A stretch of DNA of 64,000 bases from VRUE01 sp963807425 (GTDB taxonomy: Bacteria; Actinomycetota; Thermoleophilia; Solirubrobacterales; 70-9). Position 1 is the stretch's first letter; each line of letters starts with the position of its first letter. The position numbers and the translations under genes are program-made. The notes below the pieces were generated by a model. It saw only the letters and a list, made by a program, of their open reading frames with translations, was not told where the DNA came from and made no database searches. The stretch lies in the NCBI GenBank assembly GCA_963807425.1, contig CAWEBZ010000012.1, positions 1-64,000 of the forward strand, in the 5' to 3' direction. Of the stretch, positions 34,301 through 43,134 are shown one piece after another.

Positions 34301-35928
34301 GCGGCCCGCGCCGCGACTCGAAGTGGTGGGGGTGGGGGGATCCCTCGGTCGCTCCCGAGCTCGACGGCGAGGCGCTGGCGACGCTGCGTGAGCGGGTTGG
34401 GGAGCTGCAGCCCCTGCCCCGGGCCGCCGAGCTAGATGGCTTCACGCTGCCGGAGCCCGAGTCCCTGCCACAGGCCCTGGCAGACGCCGTCGGCGCCGAG
34501 AACATCTTCAGCTCGAAGGAGGACCGGCTCAGGCACGCGACCGGGTGCGGGTACGCGGACCTCGCACGCCTGCGGCAGGGACGCCTCGATGCCGCCCCCG
34601 ACGCGGTCGTGCTGCCGCCCGATGCCGAATCGGTGCGCCGCGTCCTCGACGTCTGTGCCACTGAGGGAATCGCTGTCATCCCGTTCGGTGGTGGCACCAG
34701 CGTCGTCGGCGGGGTCGAGCCGCTGCGCGGCCGGCACGGGCGGCTTATTAGCCTCGACCTGGCGCTGCTGCAGGGCGTCGAGGTCGACCTGCGCTCACTC
34801 ACTGCCACACTCGGTGCCGGTCTTCGCGGGCCGGAGGCCGAAGCGGCGCTGGCTCGCCACGGGCTGATGCTCGGCCACTTCCCCCAGTCCTTCGAGTACG
34901 CGACGATCGGCGGCTTTGCCGCCACCCGCTCCGCCGGGCAGGCGTCGAGCGGCTACGGCCGGTTTGACTCGCTGATCAGCTCTGTTCGCCTGATCGCCCC
35001 CGCCGGGGACATGCAAACGGGAGAGACGCCGCACACTGCCGCCGGGCCGGCACTGCGCGAGCTGGTCGTCGGTTCCGAGGGCGTCTTTGGGGTGATCCCC
35101 GAGGTCACGGTTCGGGTCCGGCCTGCACCGAGGCAGAGGCGTTATGAGGCCTGGATCGCAGACAGCTTCGAGTCCGGAGCAGAGATCGTGCGGGCGCTGG
35201 CTCAGGGACCAGGGCTACCCGACATCATCCGCGTCTCTGACGAGGAGGAGACGCGGGTCTCGCTCGCCCTCTCGGGGCCGCGAGGCGTTGCAGGCAACCT
35301 CTTCGGTGGCTACCTCGGCCTGCGCCGCAAGCGCGACGGCTGCCTGATCGTGGTCGGTCTCGAGGGCGAGGAGGAGTCCGTCGCTCGCCGTCGTGCGCTC
35401 ACGGTCCGCGAGCTGCGCCAGGGTGGCGCCGCCTATCTGGGTCAGTCGGCAGGACGCTCTTGGGAGCACGGTCGCTATCAGGGCCCCTACCTGCGCGACA
35501 CGCTGATGGAGAGGGGGGCGATGGTCGAGACGCTGGAGACCGCGCACACCTGGACCAGGCTGGGCGAGCTGCACGAGGCTGTCGGAAAGGCGATCGGCGA
35601 TGCCCTAGCCGGCCAGGGCACACCTGGCCTCGTCTTTTGCCACCTCTCGCACGCCTACCGCGACGGCGCCTCGCTCTACTTCACCTTCATCTCCCGCGCC
35701 CGTCATGGCGAGGAGATCGAGCAGTGGCGCACCGTCAAGCGCGCCGCCTGCGACGCGATCGTCTCCAGCGGCGGCACGATCACCCACCATCACGCCGTCG
35801 GTCGCGATCACGCCCCCTACATGGAGGCTGAGATCGGCAGCACCGGGCTCGATGTCCTCCGGGCAGCCAAGGACCGTCTGGACCCCGCCGGGATCATGAA
35901 CCCGGGCAAGCTGATCGGTGTGGACTAG
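34297..35928 (+). CDS. FAD-linked oxidase resembling alkyl-dihydroxyacetonephosphate synthase
   Basis: A 543-residue VAO/PCMH-fold flavoprotein. The FAD-binding part includes VVLPPDAESVRRVLDV, IPFGGGTSVVGGVEPL and ATIGGFAATRSAGQASSGYGRFDSLI. The C-terminus carries THHHAVGRDHAPYMEAEIG, close to the HHH-motif active site of alkyl-DHAP synthase, and ends DPAGIMNPGKLIG. That enzyme forms ether bonds in ether lipids. Glycolate/lactate oxidase subunits are the alternative but lack the HHH motif. GTG start overlaps the SRPBCC gene. The stop overlaps the convergent gene in CTAG. Confidence 0.8.
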   Translation: MSGPRRDSKWWGWGDPSVAPELDGEALATLRERVGELQPLPRAAELDGFTLPEPESLPQALADAVGAENIFSSKEDRLRHATGCGYADLARLRQGRLDAAPDAVVLPPDAESVRRVLDVCATEGIAVIPFGGGTSVVGGVEPLRGRHGRLISLDLALLQGVEVDLRSLTATLGAGLRGPEAEAALARHGLMLGHFPQSFEYATIGGFAATRSAGQASSGYGRFDSLISSVRLIAPAGDMQTGETPHTAAGPALRELVVGSEGVFGVIPEVTVRVRPAPRQRRYEAWIADSFESGAEIVRALAQGPGLPDIIRVSDEEETRVSLALSGPRGVAGNLFGGYLGLRRKRDGCLIVVGLEGEEESVARRRALTVRELRQGGAAYLGQSAGRSWEHGRYQGPYLRDTLMERGAMVETLETAHTWTRLGELHEAVGKAIGDALAGQGTPGLVFCHLSHAYRDGASLYFTFISRARHGEEIEQWRTVKRAACDAIVSSGGTITHHHAVGRDHAPYMEAEIGSTGLDVLRAAKDRLDPAGIMNPGKLIGVD

Positions 35929-36896
35929 CTGCCGTTGGCGGCTTTGATCGCTGGGCCGGCGATCTCGCCGCGGAGGACGCTCGTGCCGCTGTACCGCGGT
36001 AGGCGGCCCTGGCTTTTGGCTTTCGCCAGTTCCGCTTTGTAGGTGGCGTCGTCGGTGAGGGAGATGTCGATCTGGCCGAAGGCTCCGCCGGCCACATAGG
36101 CGAGCACTTCGGCGGGGATCGGGATCTGGACGGCGATTTTGCCGGAGTCGTCGGCGCGCACCGCCCCTACCCGCAGCGCCAGTTTCGGCGAGCGGTAGAG
36201 CCAGACCGAGTAGGACTGGCCCTCGGCGGTGGGCTCGAGCCCTTCGGCCTGGACCTGAAGCAGAACGTTGTTTTTAAGGCGGCCGAAGATCGCCCGGCCG
36301 CTCGCATCGCCGCCGTCGGTCGGCTCGAGGATCGCCTGCGTGAGTTTGTCGTTCGACGCCGCTTCTTCCGTGAGACCCGTCGTCGAGTCGCTCGACCCGG
36401 CGCTGCTCGAATCTCCGTCACCGCCGCCGCTGAGCGCGAGTATGAGGACCAGGCCGATCACGGCCACGACCCCAGCTCCAAGCCCGATCAGTGCTCCTCG
36501 GTCCTTCGGCAGCTTCAACCCGGAGAGCGACGGCCGCGGCCGGTGCTTAGGCGCCTCGGTCTGTCGCTCGCTTGAAGCTGGAGAAATGGGAGCGGGGACC
36601 GTTGGTTCTTCGACCGCGGGCTCGGCCTCTCCCGCGGGTGGCGCCGCAGGGGGGACCGCCCCCGAGGTAGCTTTAGCTACCGGAGGGGGCGGTGGGTCCC
36701 CTGCGGCGACAGGACCCGCGGCCGACCCCTCTGAACCCTGAGCCGAGCCGCCCGAGCTCAACTCCGCCAAAGCCTCCTTCACCCGCGCCCGCACCTCGTC
36801 GACGCTGAGCCCCATCAGGGCGGCGATGTCCTCGTAACCCTCCTCGCGCTGCGCCAGCAGCCGGAGCATCGCCTTCTGGTCGTCGGTCAGCGCCAC
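35925..36896 (-). CDS. single-pass membrane protein with N-terminal sigma4-like HTH and anti-sigma-K-like C-terminus
   Basis: 323 residues with GTG start. Residues 1-46 look like a sigma region-4 helix-turn-helix (YEDIAALMGLSVDEVRARVKEAL). A Pro/Ala/Gly linker (about 53-91) is encoded by the palindromic element shared with rpsB. One membrane helix is at about 134-156. The outside domain (about 180-323: FGRLKNNVLLQVQAEGLEPT, SYSVWLYRSPKLALRVG) resembles the extracytoplasmic part of RskA-type anti-sigma factors. A DNA-binding or sigma-mimic head joined to a sensor domain would be a one-protein transmembrane regulator (inference). No cognate sigma gene is adjacent. Confidence 0.72.
   Translation of the reverse strand: MALTDDQKAMLRLLAQREEGYEDIAALMGLSVDEVRARVKEALAELSSGGSAQGSEGSAAGPVAAGDPPPPPVAKATSGAVPPAAPPAGEAEPAVEEPTVPAPISPASSERQTEAPKHRPRPSLSGLKLPKDRGALIGLGAGVVAVIGLVLILALSGGGDGDSSSAGSSDSTTGLTEEAASNDKLTQAILEPTDGGDASGRAIFGRLKNNVLLQVQAEGLEPTAEGQSYSVWLYRSPKLALRVGAVRADDSGKIAVQIPIPAEVLAYVAGGAFGQIDISLTDDATYKAELAKAKSQGRLPRYSGTSVLRGEIAGPAIKAANGS
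36625..36740 (-). repeat. in-frame palindromic element, copy 2 (inside HTH-TM gene)
   Basis: Reverse-complement partner of 20510-20625, 113/116 identical. The 88-bp palindromic core is 36633-36720. Its centre GGTAGCT-AA-AGCTACC is perfectly paired, unlike copy 1. It is read in the same phase as in rpsB, giving the same Pro/Ala/Gly peptide between the HTH and the membrane helix. Confidence 0.9.
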
Positions 36897-36905
36897 GGGT
36901 CGGGA

Positions 36906-36911
36906 AGCCTA
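36906..36911 (-). promoter_or_regulatory. putative leaderless -10 box of the HTH-TM gene
   Basis: TAGGCT on the minus strand, 9 nt before the GTG at 36896. Confidence 0.45.
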
Positions 36912-36990
36912 GCGAGCGCGCCCCCCGCCGACGCGTATCTGAGGTTATGCCCCTTGTATGGCGGGTCTAAATCAGACGCCTCTTGGGGGG

Positions 36991-36996
36991 TAGGGT
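36991..36996 (+). promoter_or_regulatory. putative -10 box of the thioesterase gene
   Basis: TAGGGT, 10 nt before the ATG at 37007. The interval also contains GGCGAG. Confidence 0.4.
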
Positions 36997-37006
36997 GGTC
37001 GGCGAG

Positions 37007-37411
37007 ATGACCGGGGACCCGCGTGGCCTTATCTCCCACTTCGACGCCCTGATCGGGACGGAGTGGCTCGACGACGATCCCGAGCACGCCCGGGTGCGCG
37101 TGCAGATGCGGGACGAGCTGCGTCAGCCCGTCGGCCTCCTGCACGGAGGCGTGATGTCGAGCCTGGTCGAGAGCGTCTGCTCACGCGCGACCGCTCTCGT
37201 CGTGCACGCCGAGGGGATGGCGGCGATGGGCCAGTCGATCAGCGTCAACTTCATCCGCCCGATCACCGCGGGCCACGCCGAAGTGCGGGCGCGGGCTCGC
37301 CATCGCGGACGCACGACCTGGGTATGGGAGGCAGAGGTTCGCGACGCCGACGATCGCCTCTGCGCGCTGGCGCAGATGACGATCGCGGTCAGGCCGCTGC
37401 CGAAGGGCTAA
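37007..37411 (+). CDS. PaaI-type hotdog-fold thioesterase
   Basis: 134 residues from ATG 37007. A TTG at 36983 is a weaker alternative. The motif QPVGLLHGGVMSSLVESV is the hotdog thioesterase HGG region, with the catalytic acid a few residues after it. It is followed by GQSISVNFIRPITAGHAEVRARA. These enzymes hydrolyse acyl- or aryl-CoA. The acyl group is unknown. The stop TAA overlaps the stop of convergent nadE by 4 nt. Confidence 0.85.
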   Translation: MTGDPRGLISHFDALIGTEWLDDDPEHARVRVQMRDELRQPVGLLHGGVMSSLVESVCSRATALVVHAEGMAAMGQSISVNFIRPITAGHAEVRARARHRGRTTWVWEAEVRDADDRLCALAQMTIAVRPLPKG

Positions 37412-39078
37412 CCGCCGAAGCGGTTGGTGATCGGCAGTCGTCTATCGCGCCCGAACGCCTTCGGCGTGATCCTGATCCCCGGCGCCGCCTGTCGGCGCTT
37501 GTACTCGGAGCGGTCGACCATCCGCACCACCTCGTCGACGACGTCGGCAGGCATCCCGGCGGCGATCATCTCCTCACGCCCCTGGTCGCGCTCGACGTAG
37601 GCCTCGAGGATCCGGTCGAGCAGCTCGTAGGGGGGAAGCGAGTCGCTGTCGAGCTGGTCCGGGCGCAGCTCGGCCGAGGGGGGGCGGTCCAGTACCGAGG
37701 CCGGGATCAGCTCACGGTCCGCCGTCTCATTGCGATGGCGGACCAGATCGAAGACGAGCGTCTTCGGCACGTCCTTGATTGCCGCGAAGCCGCCTGCCAT
37801 GTCGCCGTAGAGCGTCGCGTAGCCGACCGACATCTCACTCTTGTTGCCGGTGGTGAGGACGAGCCAGCCGTGCTTGTTGGAGAGCGCCATCATCATGTTT
37901 CCCCTGATCCGCGCCTGGATGTTCTCTGCGGCGAGGTCGGGCTCCGAGGGCCGGGTTGGGTCGCGCGGAAGCGACTCCTCGCCTCTGTCGCTCGCTCCTC
38001 CCAGGCCGACGGCGTTGGGCAGGGCGTTCTCGTAGGCAACCATCGTCGCCTCGATTGGGATCTCGATCGCCTCGACGCCGAGATTGGCGGCGATAGTACG
38101 TGCGTCGGCCTGTGTTTCAGTGCTCGAATGAGGCGAGGGCATCACCACACAGCTGACGTGCTCGGGACCGAGAGCGTCGACCGCGAGCAGCGCCACCAGC
38201 GCCGAGTCGATCCCGCCCGAGAGCGCAACCCCAACGTGACGGAAGCCGTTCTTGCCGACGTAGTCGCGCAGGCCGAGAACGAGCCCGGCGTAGACCTCGG
38301 CCAGGTTGGGCAGGGGCTGCGCCAGCCGGCCCGGCGAGGGGGAGGGAACCTCGCAGACGAGCAGCTCCTCTTCGAACTGGGCCGCGCGGGCTATCACCGC
38401 GCCGCTCGTGTCGGTGACAAAGCTGTGGCCATCGAAGACCAGCTCGTCCTGGCCGCCGACGAGGTTGCAGAAGGCGAAGTAGGTCCCGTAGGCCTGGGAG
38501 CGCTCGGCGAACATCGCTTCCCGCTCCCGTCCCTTGCCGCGGTGATACGGCGAGCCCGAGGGATTGGCGATCAGCTCGGCTCCCGCGGCCGCCTCGCTCG
38601 ACGCCGGCGGGCCGGGGGTCCAGCAGTCCTCGCAGATCGTCAGCCCGACCTTCGTGCCGGCGACGTCGATCGTCATCGGCTCTGCGCCAGGGACGAAGTA
38701 GCGCTGCTCGTCGAAGACGGAGTAGTTCGGCAGCCGGTTCTTGCGGTAGATCGCCTCGACACTGCCGTTGGCGAGCACCGCAAGCGAGTTGTGAGCGTGG
38801 CGGAAGTCGCCGCCGCCGATGACCGGCTCGGCGAAGCCGACGAGGGCGACGGTGTCGCGGGCGTAGGCAGCCAGCTTCTCGACCGCGCGCAGGTTCGCCT
38901 CGGCGAAGTGGCGCTTGAGGTAGAGATCCTCGGCAGGGTAGCCGGGCACGCAGAGCTCAGGGAAGATCGTCAGCTCGGCCCCTTCCCGGCTGGCGAGGCC
39001 GATCCACTCGGCGATCTTCGCCGAGTTGCCATCGATGTCGCCGACCGTGGGGTCGATCTGTGCCAGGGCTACGCGCAA
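37408..39078 (-). CDS. nadE: glutamine-dependent NAD+ synthetase
   Basis: NadE amidates nicotinic acid adenine dinucleotide to NAD+. The 556 residues have an N-terminal nitrilase-like glutaminase domain (about 1-260) with catalytic Glu in FPELCVPGYP, Lys in YRKNRLPNYSVF and Cys in ICEDCWTPG. The ATP-dependent synthetase domain has the PP-loop ALSGGIDSALVALLAVDA, TGNKSEMSVGYATLYGD and DRPPSAELRPDQLDSDSLPPYELLD. TTG start at 39078 is chosen because RVALAQIDPTVGDIDGN is the family opening. No -10 box of the TANNNT type is placed before it. Confidence 0.94.
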   Translation of the reverse strand: MRVALAQIDPTVGDIDGNSAKIAEWIGLASREGAELTIFPELCVPGYPAEDLYLKRHFAEANLRAVEKLAAYARDTVALVGFAEPVIGGGDFRHAHNSLAVLANGSVEAIYRKNRLPNYSVFDEQRYFVPGAEPMTIDVAGTKVGLTICEDCWTPGPPASSEAAAGAELIANPSGSPYHRGKGREREAMFAERSQAYGTYFAFCNLVGGQDELVFDGHSFVTDTSGAVIARAAQFEEELLVCEVPSPSPGRLAQPLPNLAEVYAGLVLGLRDYVGKNGFRHVGVALSGGIDSALVALLAVDALGPEHVSCVVMPSPHSSTETQADARTIAANLGVEAIEIPIEATMVAYENALPNAVGLGGASDRGEESLPRDPTRPSEPDLAAENIQARIRGNMMMALSNKHGWLVLTTGNKSEMSVGYATLYGDMAGGFAAIKDVPKTLVFDLVRHRNETADRELIPASVLDRPPSAELRPDQLDSDSLPPYELLDRILEAYVERDQGREEMIAAGMPADVVDEVVRMVDRSEYKRRQAAPGIRITPKAFGRDRRLPITNRFGG

Positions 39079-39149
39079 GGCGAGCTCTTTGAGCGGGTCA
39101 CGCTGGAAGTATCGCCGTCAGGCATGCCGGAAAGCGCCTGGCCGGTCTG

Positions 39150-39155
39150 TAGATT
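39150..39155 (+). promoter_or_regulatory. putative leaderless -10 box of the metalloprotease gene
   Basis: TAGATT, 7 nt before GTG 39163. It supports that codon as the start over the ATG at 39124. Confidence 0.5.
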
Positions 39156-39162
39156 GCCCCGG

Positions 39163-40545
39163 GTGCGGGCACGCTGGCGGTTGATCGGGGCTTCGCTCGC
39201 ACTGCTGGCGGGGCTGGCGATCGTCCCTGCGCACGCTGCCGCGGGCGACCAGTGGATCTTCAGGGCACCCGCTACCCGGCCCACCGACGACCCAGATCCA
39301 AACCGCAATGCCTACACGGTTCCCGAGGCTCCCCGCTCGCCTGCCTGTAGCCGTCATTTCTGTGTCCACTGGGTGGCGGAGGGCCTCGACGCACCGGCGC
39401 TGATCGACGCCAACGGCGTCGATGACACCGACGGGGTTCCCGACTTCGTCGAGCGGGTCGAAAGCGTCGCCGAGCACGTCTATGAGATCGAGAACGGGAA
39501 GCTCGGCTGGCGCGAGCCGAAGTCCGACGGCAGAAAGGGGGGAGGTCGTGGCAAGACCGACGTCTACCTGGCCCAGATCGGCGGCGCGCTCTTCGGCTAT
39601 GCCGCCCCCGACCGCGGGCAGGCGACGAAAGCGCACCGGCTGCCGCGCAGGCTGCATGGTTACCTGGTCCTCGACAACGACTACGACCCGCGCGAGTACC
39701 CGGGCACCTCGCCGCTCGCCGACCTCGAGGTCACCTTCGCTCACGAGTACGCGCACATTCTCCAGTTCGGCTACGACGCCTATCAGGACGCTTGGTTTGC
39801 CGAGTCCAGCGCGGTCTGGATGGAGGACCAGGTCTACAACGACATCGATGACTACCTGCGCTACGTGCGCCGCTGGGTGCGGCGCTTCGACACGCCGCTG
39901 ACCGCCAACTCGATCAAGGAGTACGGCTCAGCGGTCTGGAACCAATGGCTGGCGCACCGCTATGGGCGCGTGATCGTGCGCCGCGCCTGGACTCGATCCG
40001 TGCACACCAAGCCCGGCGGGTTCTCGGTCTCCGCCTACGACTCTGCGATCCGCGCCGCCGGGCACTCCTACTTCGCCCATGACTTCGCACTCTTTGCACG
40101 GGACGTGGTCGAGTGGCGCACCGGCAACGTCTTCAGCGAGGGACACCTCTTCCGTGACGTCTCACGCCAGGGCGAGCTGCCTCTAGATGGCCGCAAGCTC
40201 ACGCGCCTGCTCAACCACACCACCTTCCAGCTGCTGCGCATTCATGCCGAGGGTGGCAGGGCTGTCACTGTCAGGGCATCGTCGCCGCGCGGGATTGCGT
40301 CCGGCCTGGCGCTGGTGGGGAGGGTGGGTAGTGAGCGCCGTGGCCGCGTCGTCTCGGCGATTCGCTTCAGGCCTGGCGGCGGCGCGATGACGGTGCGGAT
40401 CGGCCGCCCGGGTCGCTTCGATCGCCTCACCGCTGTGTTGATCAACGCCGACACCAGTGCCGGCGGCTTCAGCGCCCGTCGTCTCGACTGGGCTTACTTG
40501 ACCGACAGCGCGCCGTTTCGCGTCTCTGCGCGAATCGCTCGCTGA
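39163..40545 (+). CDS. secreted putative zinc metalloprotease
   Basis: 460 residues from GTG 39163, which gives a clean signal peptide (RARWRLIGASLALLAGLA, cleavage after AHA near 26). The zinc motif HEYAH is in VTFAHEYAHILQFGYDAYQD. A third ligand is probably the Glu in WFAESSAVWMEDQVYND, giving the HExxH...E arrangement of gluzincins. An Asp-rich calcium-like region VDDTDGVPDFVERV lies near the N-terminus. The target is unknown. The last 52 bp overlap the convergent WS/DGAT gene. Confidence 0.8.
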   Translation: MRARWRLIGASLALLAGLAIVPAHAAAGDQWIFRAPATRPTDDPDPNRNAYTVPEAPRSPACSRHFCVHWVAEGLDAPALIDANGVDDTDGVPDFVERVESVAEHVYEIENGKLGWREPKSDGRKGGGRGKTDVYLAQIGGALFGYAAPDRGQATKAHRLPRRLHGYLVLDNDYDPREYPGTSPLADLEVTFAHEYAHILQFGYDAYQDAWFAESSAVWMEDQVYNDIDDYLRYVRRWVRRFDTPLTANSIKEYGSAVWNQWLAHRYGRVIVRRAWTRSVHTKPGGFSVSAYDSAIRAAGHSYFAHDFALFARDVVEWRTGNVFSEGHLFRDVSRQGELPLDGRKLTRLLNHTTFQLLRIHAEGGRAVTVRASSPRGIASGLALVGRVGSERRGRVVSAIRFRPGGGAMTVRIGRPGRFDRLTAVLINADTSAGGFSARRLDWAYLTDSAPFRVSARIAR

Positions 40546-41927
40546 GAGATCTGGGCGGCTGGAGTTGCCTCGACGATCTCCCCGATAGCCGCTTCGAGGT
40601 CGAGGCCGAAGCTCTCGAGGTCGGCCATCGCGTCGTAGTCGCCGACCAGGCCGAAGTTGACCTGACCGTCGTAGGACATGATCCCGACGCAGAGCGCCTG
40701 GCGCCGTGCCAGCGGCACCATCGGGTAGATCGCTTCCATCCGTCGTCCCAGTACGTAGAGCGGGAACTGCGGCCCCGGCACATTGGTGACGACGAGGTTG
40801 AAGAAGCGCTGCGCGGGTTGGAGGCGGGCGGCCTGCGAGGTGATCGTGGTCGGGGCGAAGTCGACGACCTTGGTCAGGATCTCGGCTCCGACCGCCTGGC
40901 CGGAGCCCTTCAGGTCGCCCATCGTCTCGGTAACCAGGTGCAGGCGCTCGACCGGATCCTCACACCAGACCGGCAGCGGCGCCATCATCGCCGAGATCCG
41001 GTTGCCGAGCGCGCCGCGCTCCTCCTCGGCACGAACGCTGACCGGAACCAGCGCGCGCATCTCCAGATCCTCGGTGTCGTGACCGCGGGCGCGCAGGTAG
41101 TTGCCGATCGCTCCGCTGACCACGGAGAGGACGACGTCGTTGACGGTTCCTCCGTGCGCGTTCTTGATCTCCTTCAGCGCGTCGAGGTCGGTGCGAACGA
41201 AGGCGAGGCGCCGATGGGGGCCGATCTCGACGTTGAAGGGAGTCGAGGGGGCGGACATGCCGGCGCCGACCACCTTGCCCGTCGCGCCGACGCCACGCAG
41301 GACCTGCCGCGGGCCGCGCAGCGCCGCCCGCACGCCGCGAACGATCTCGCGCGGGCTGGTCGCGCGTTCCTGCAGAGCATCGGCGAGCAGCTGAAGATCG
41401 GTCGGCTCCGGGCGAGGCGCCCACTTCGGCGGGCGCACCGGTGGGTTCGCCGGCTCCTTCTCGAGGTCGAAGAGGACCGTTGTGATGTCGACCCCCGAGA
41501 TGCCGTCGACGAGCGCGTGGTGGCTCTTGCCGACGATCGCGAAGCGGTCGCCTTCGAGCCCCTCGACCAGCCAGAGCTCCCAAAGCGGCTTGGAGCGATC
41601 CAGCTGCTGGGAGAAGATCCGCGCCCCGAGGTTGCGCAGCTGCTCCTCGGAGCCTGGCGCGGGCAGGGCGGTCTGGCGGACGTGGTACTCGAGGTTGAGA
41701 TGAGGGTCGTCGACCCAGACGGGCCTGCCCTGGCCGAAGGGCACGAAGCGCAGCTTCTGGCGAAAGCGGGGCACCAGGTGCAGGCGCGCGGCGATGTGGT
41801 CGCGGAACTCGCTGTGACTCGGCGCCGGGCCCTCGAAGACGCTTGTCGAGGCGACGTGCATGTGGGCGCCCGCCCGCTCCATGTGGAGGAACGAAGAGTC
41901 GAGTCCACTGAGCCGGTCCACGTTCAC
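40494..41927 (-). CDS. wax ester synthase / diacylglycerol acyltransferase (WS/DGAT)
   Basis: WS/DGAT makes triacylglycerol or wax ester from acyl-CoA. The 477 residues start RLSGLDSSFLHMERAGAHMHV. The active site HHALVDG has His136, His137 and Asp141. The C-terminal domain contains NDVVLSVVSGAIGNYLR and NLVVTNVPGPQFPLYVLG, family signatures. A GTG start is used. It suggests that the organism stores neutral lipid, as many actinobacteria do. The C-terminal coding region overlaps the metalloprotease gene end. Confidence 0.92.
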   Translation of the reverse strand: MNVDRLSGLDSSFLHMERAGAHMHVASTSVFEGPAPSHSEFRDHIAARLHLVPRFRQKLRFVPFGQGRPVWVDDPHLNLEYHVRQTALPAPGSEEQLRNLGARIFSQQLDRSKPLWELWLVEGLEGDRFAIVGKSHHALVDGISGVDITTVLFDLEKEPANPPVRPPKWAPRPEPTDLQLLADALQERATSPREIVRGVRAALRGPRQVLRGVGATGKVVGAGMSAPSTPFNVEIGPHRRLAFVRTDLDALKEIKNAHGGTVNDVVLSVVSGAIGNYLRARGHDTEDLEMRALVPVSVRAEEERGALGNRISAMMAPLPVWCEDPVERLHLVTETMGDLKGSGQAVGAEILTKVVDFAPTTITSQAARLQPAQRFFNLVVTNVPGPQFPLYVLGRRMEAIYPMVPLARRQALCVGIMSYDGQVNFGLVGDYDAMADLESFGLDLEAAIGEIVEATPAAQISQRAIRAETRNGALSVK

Positions 41928-41971
41928 GCGCTGAATCTTCGCATACGCCCCGCAAGGCTCCTGCGGCTGAC

Positions 41972-43057
41972 TCAGCCGGTCAGGCCGAGCTGGAGTTGGG
42001 CTTCCCCGGCGTCATCGGTGCTGTCGCTCTCGTCGCTGGCACCGAAGCCCGCCATCCGCACCCCGAGCAGCCGCACCGGGCGTTGCGGGTCATAGGCGCG
42101 CAGCAGGTCGAGCGCGACCGCGGTGACGACGGCCGGATCGTTGGTCGCATAGTCCACTGTGTGCGAGCGGCTGACGTTGGTCCAGTCATCGAGGCGGACC
42201 TTGATCCCGATCGTGCGTCCCTCGAGCTCGCGCGAGCGCAATCGCCGGCAGAGCTCTTTGGCCAGCTCGGCGAGTGAGGACTCGAGCGCGGCGCGGTCGC
42301 GCACGTCGATGTCGAAGGTGGTCTCGGCCGACTGCGACTTGGTCTCGCGGACGACGCTGAGCGGGGTGTCGTCTTCGAACCGTGCGCGGCTCCGTAGCCA
42401 GCGTCCCATCCGCGGCCCGAAGGCGCCCTCCAGTGCAGTGGTCTCGTGGGCGCGGAGCTCGGCCAGGGTGGTGATTCCCATCTGCTCCAGCTTGACCACG
42501 GTCTTCGGCCCGATCCCGGGGATCAAGCCGGGCGAGTCGCCGGCGAACCGCTCCAGCGCATCCTCGCGAGAGAGCACCACCAGCCCGGCGGGCTTGCCCA
42601 GCTCGCTGGTGATCTTCGCCAGCATGCGGCTCTCGGAGATGCCGACCGAGCAGGTCAGCCCGGTCTCCTCGCGGATCTCGGTGGCGATTCGCCGCATCGT
42701 CGTCTTCGGAGAGAAGATCCCGGTCAGGTCGACGTAGGCCTCGTCCAGACCGACGACCTCCACCGTCTCTGCGTTGCGCCGCAGGATCGCCATCACCTGC
42801 CCGGACGCCTCCCGGTAGGCGGCGAAGTCTGGCTGGATGTAGATCGCATCCGGCAGCCGTCGCCTCGCCGTCGCCGCCGGCATCGCCGAGTGGATCCCCG
42901 CCAGCTTGCGCGCCTCATAGCTCGCCGTGGTCACCACCGCCCGCGGCCCCGATCCGCAGACGACGACCGGCTTCCCCTTCAGCTCTGGCCTTCGCCGCAG
43001 CTCAACCGACGCATAAAAGGCATCCATGTCGAGATGAGCAATCGTCCGATCCGCCAC
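41972..43057 (-). CDS. dinB: DNA polymerase IV (Y family)
   Basis: An error-prone translesion polymerase. The 361 residues contain the catalytic motifs HLDMDAFYASVE and EVVGLDEAYVDLTG (metal-binding Asp and Glu). They also contain a helix-hairpin-helix segment PGLIPGIGPKTVVKLEQMGI and the little-finger domain. The C-terminal QLQLGL is a beta-clamp-binding motif. GTG start at 43057 is preceded by TACGAT at 6 nt, suggesting a leaderless transcript. No SOS box was recognised by eye. Confidence 0.94.
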   Translation of the reverse strand: MADRTIAHLDMDAFYASVELRRRPELKGKPVVVCGSGPRAVVTTASYEARKLAGIHSAMPAATARRRLPDAIYIQPDFAAYREASGQVMAILRRNAETVEVVGLDEAYVDLTGIFSPKTTMRRIATEIREETGLTCSVGISESRMLAKITSELGKPAGLVVLSREDALERFAGDSPGLIPGIGPKTVVKLEQMGITTLAELRAHETTALEGAFGPRMGRWLRSRARFEDDTPLSVVRETKSQSAETTFDIDVRDRAALESSLAELAKELCRRLRSRELEGRTIGIKVRLDDWTNVSRSHTVDYATNDPAVVTAVALDLLRAYDPQRPVRLLGVRMAGFGASDESDSTDDAGEAQLQLGLTG

Positions 43058-43063
43058 ACCCCG

Positions 43064-43069
43064 ATCGTA
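43064..43069 (-). promoter_or_regulatory. putative leaderless -10 box of dinB
   Basis: TACGAT on the minus strand, 6 nt before the GTG at 43057. Confidence 0.5.
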
Positions 43070-43134
43070 GGACGGCAGAGGGACGGCATTACTACTCGAT
43101 CTCGACCCGGACCAGGGCCCGACTCCCCAAAGGA

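Noticed and set aside
37063..39162. Upstream extension of the metalloprotease frame to 1160 codons
   Set aside because: The extension is antisense to nadE. The signal peptide and the -10 box fix the start at 39163.
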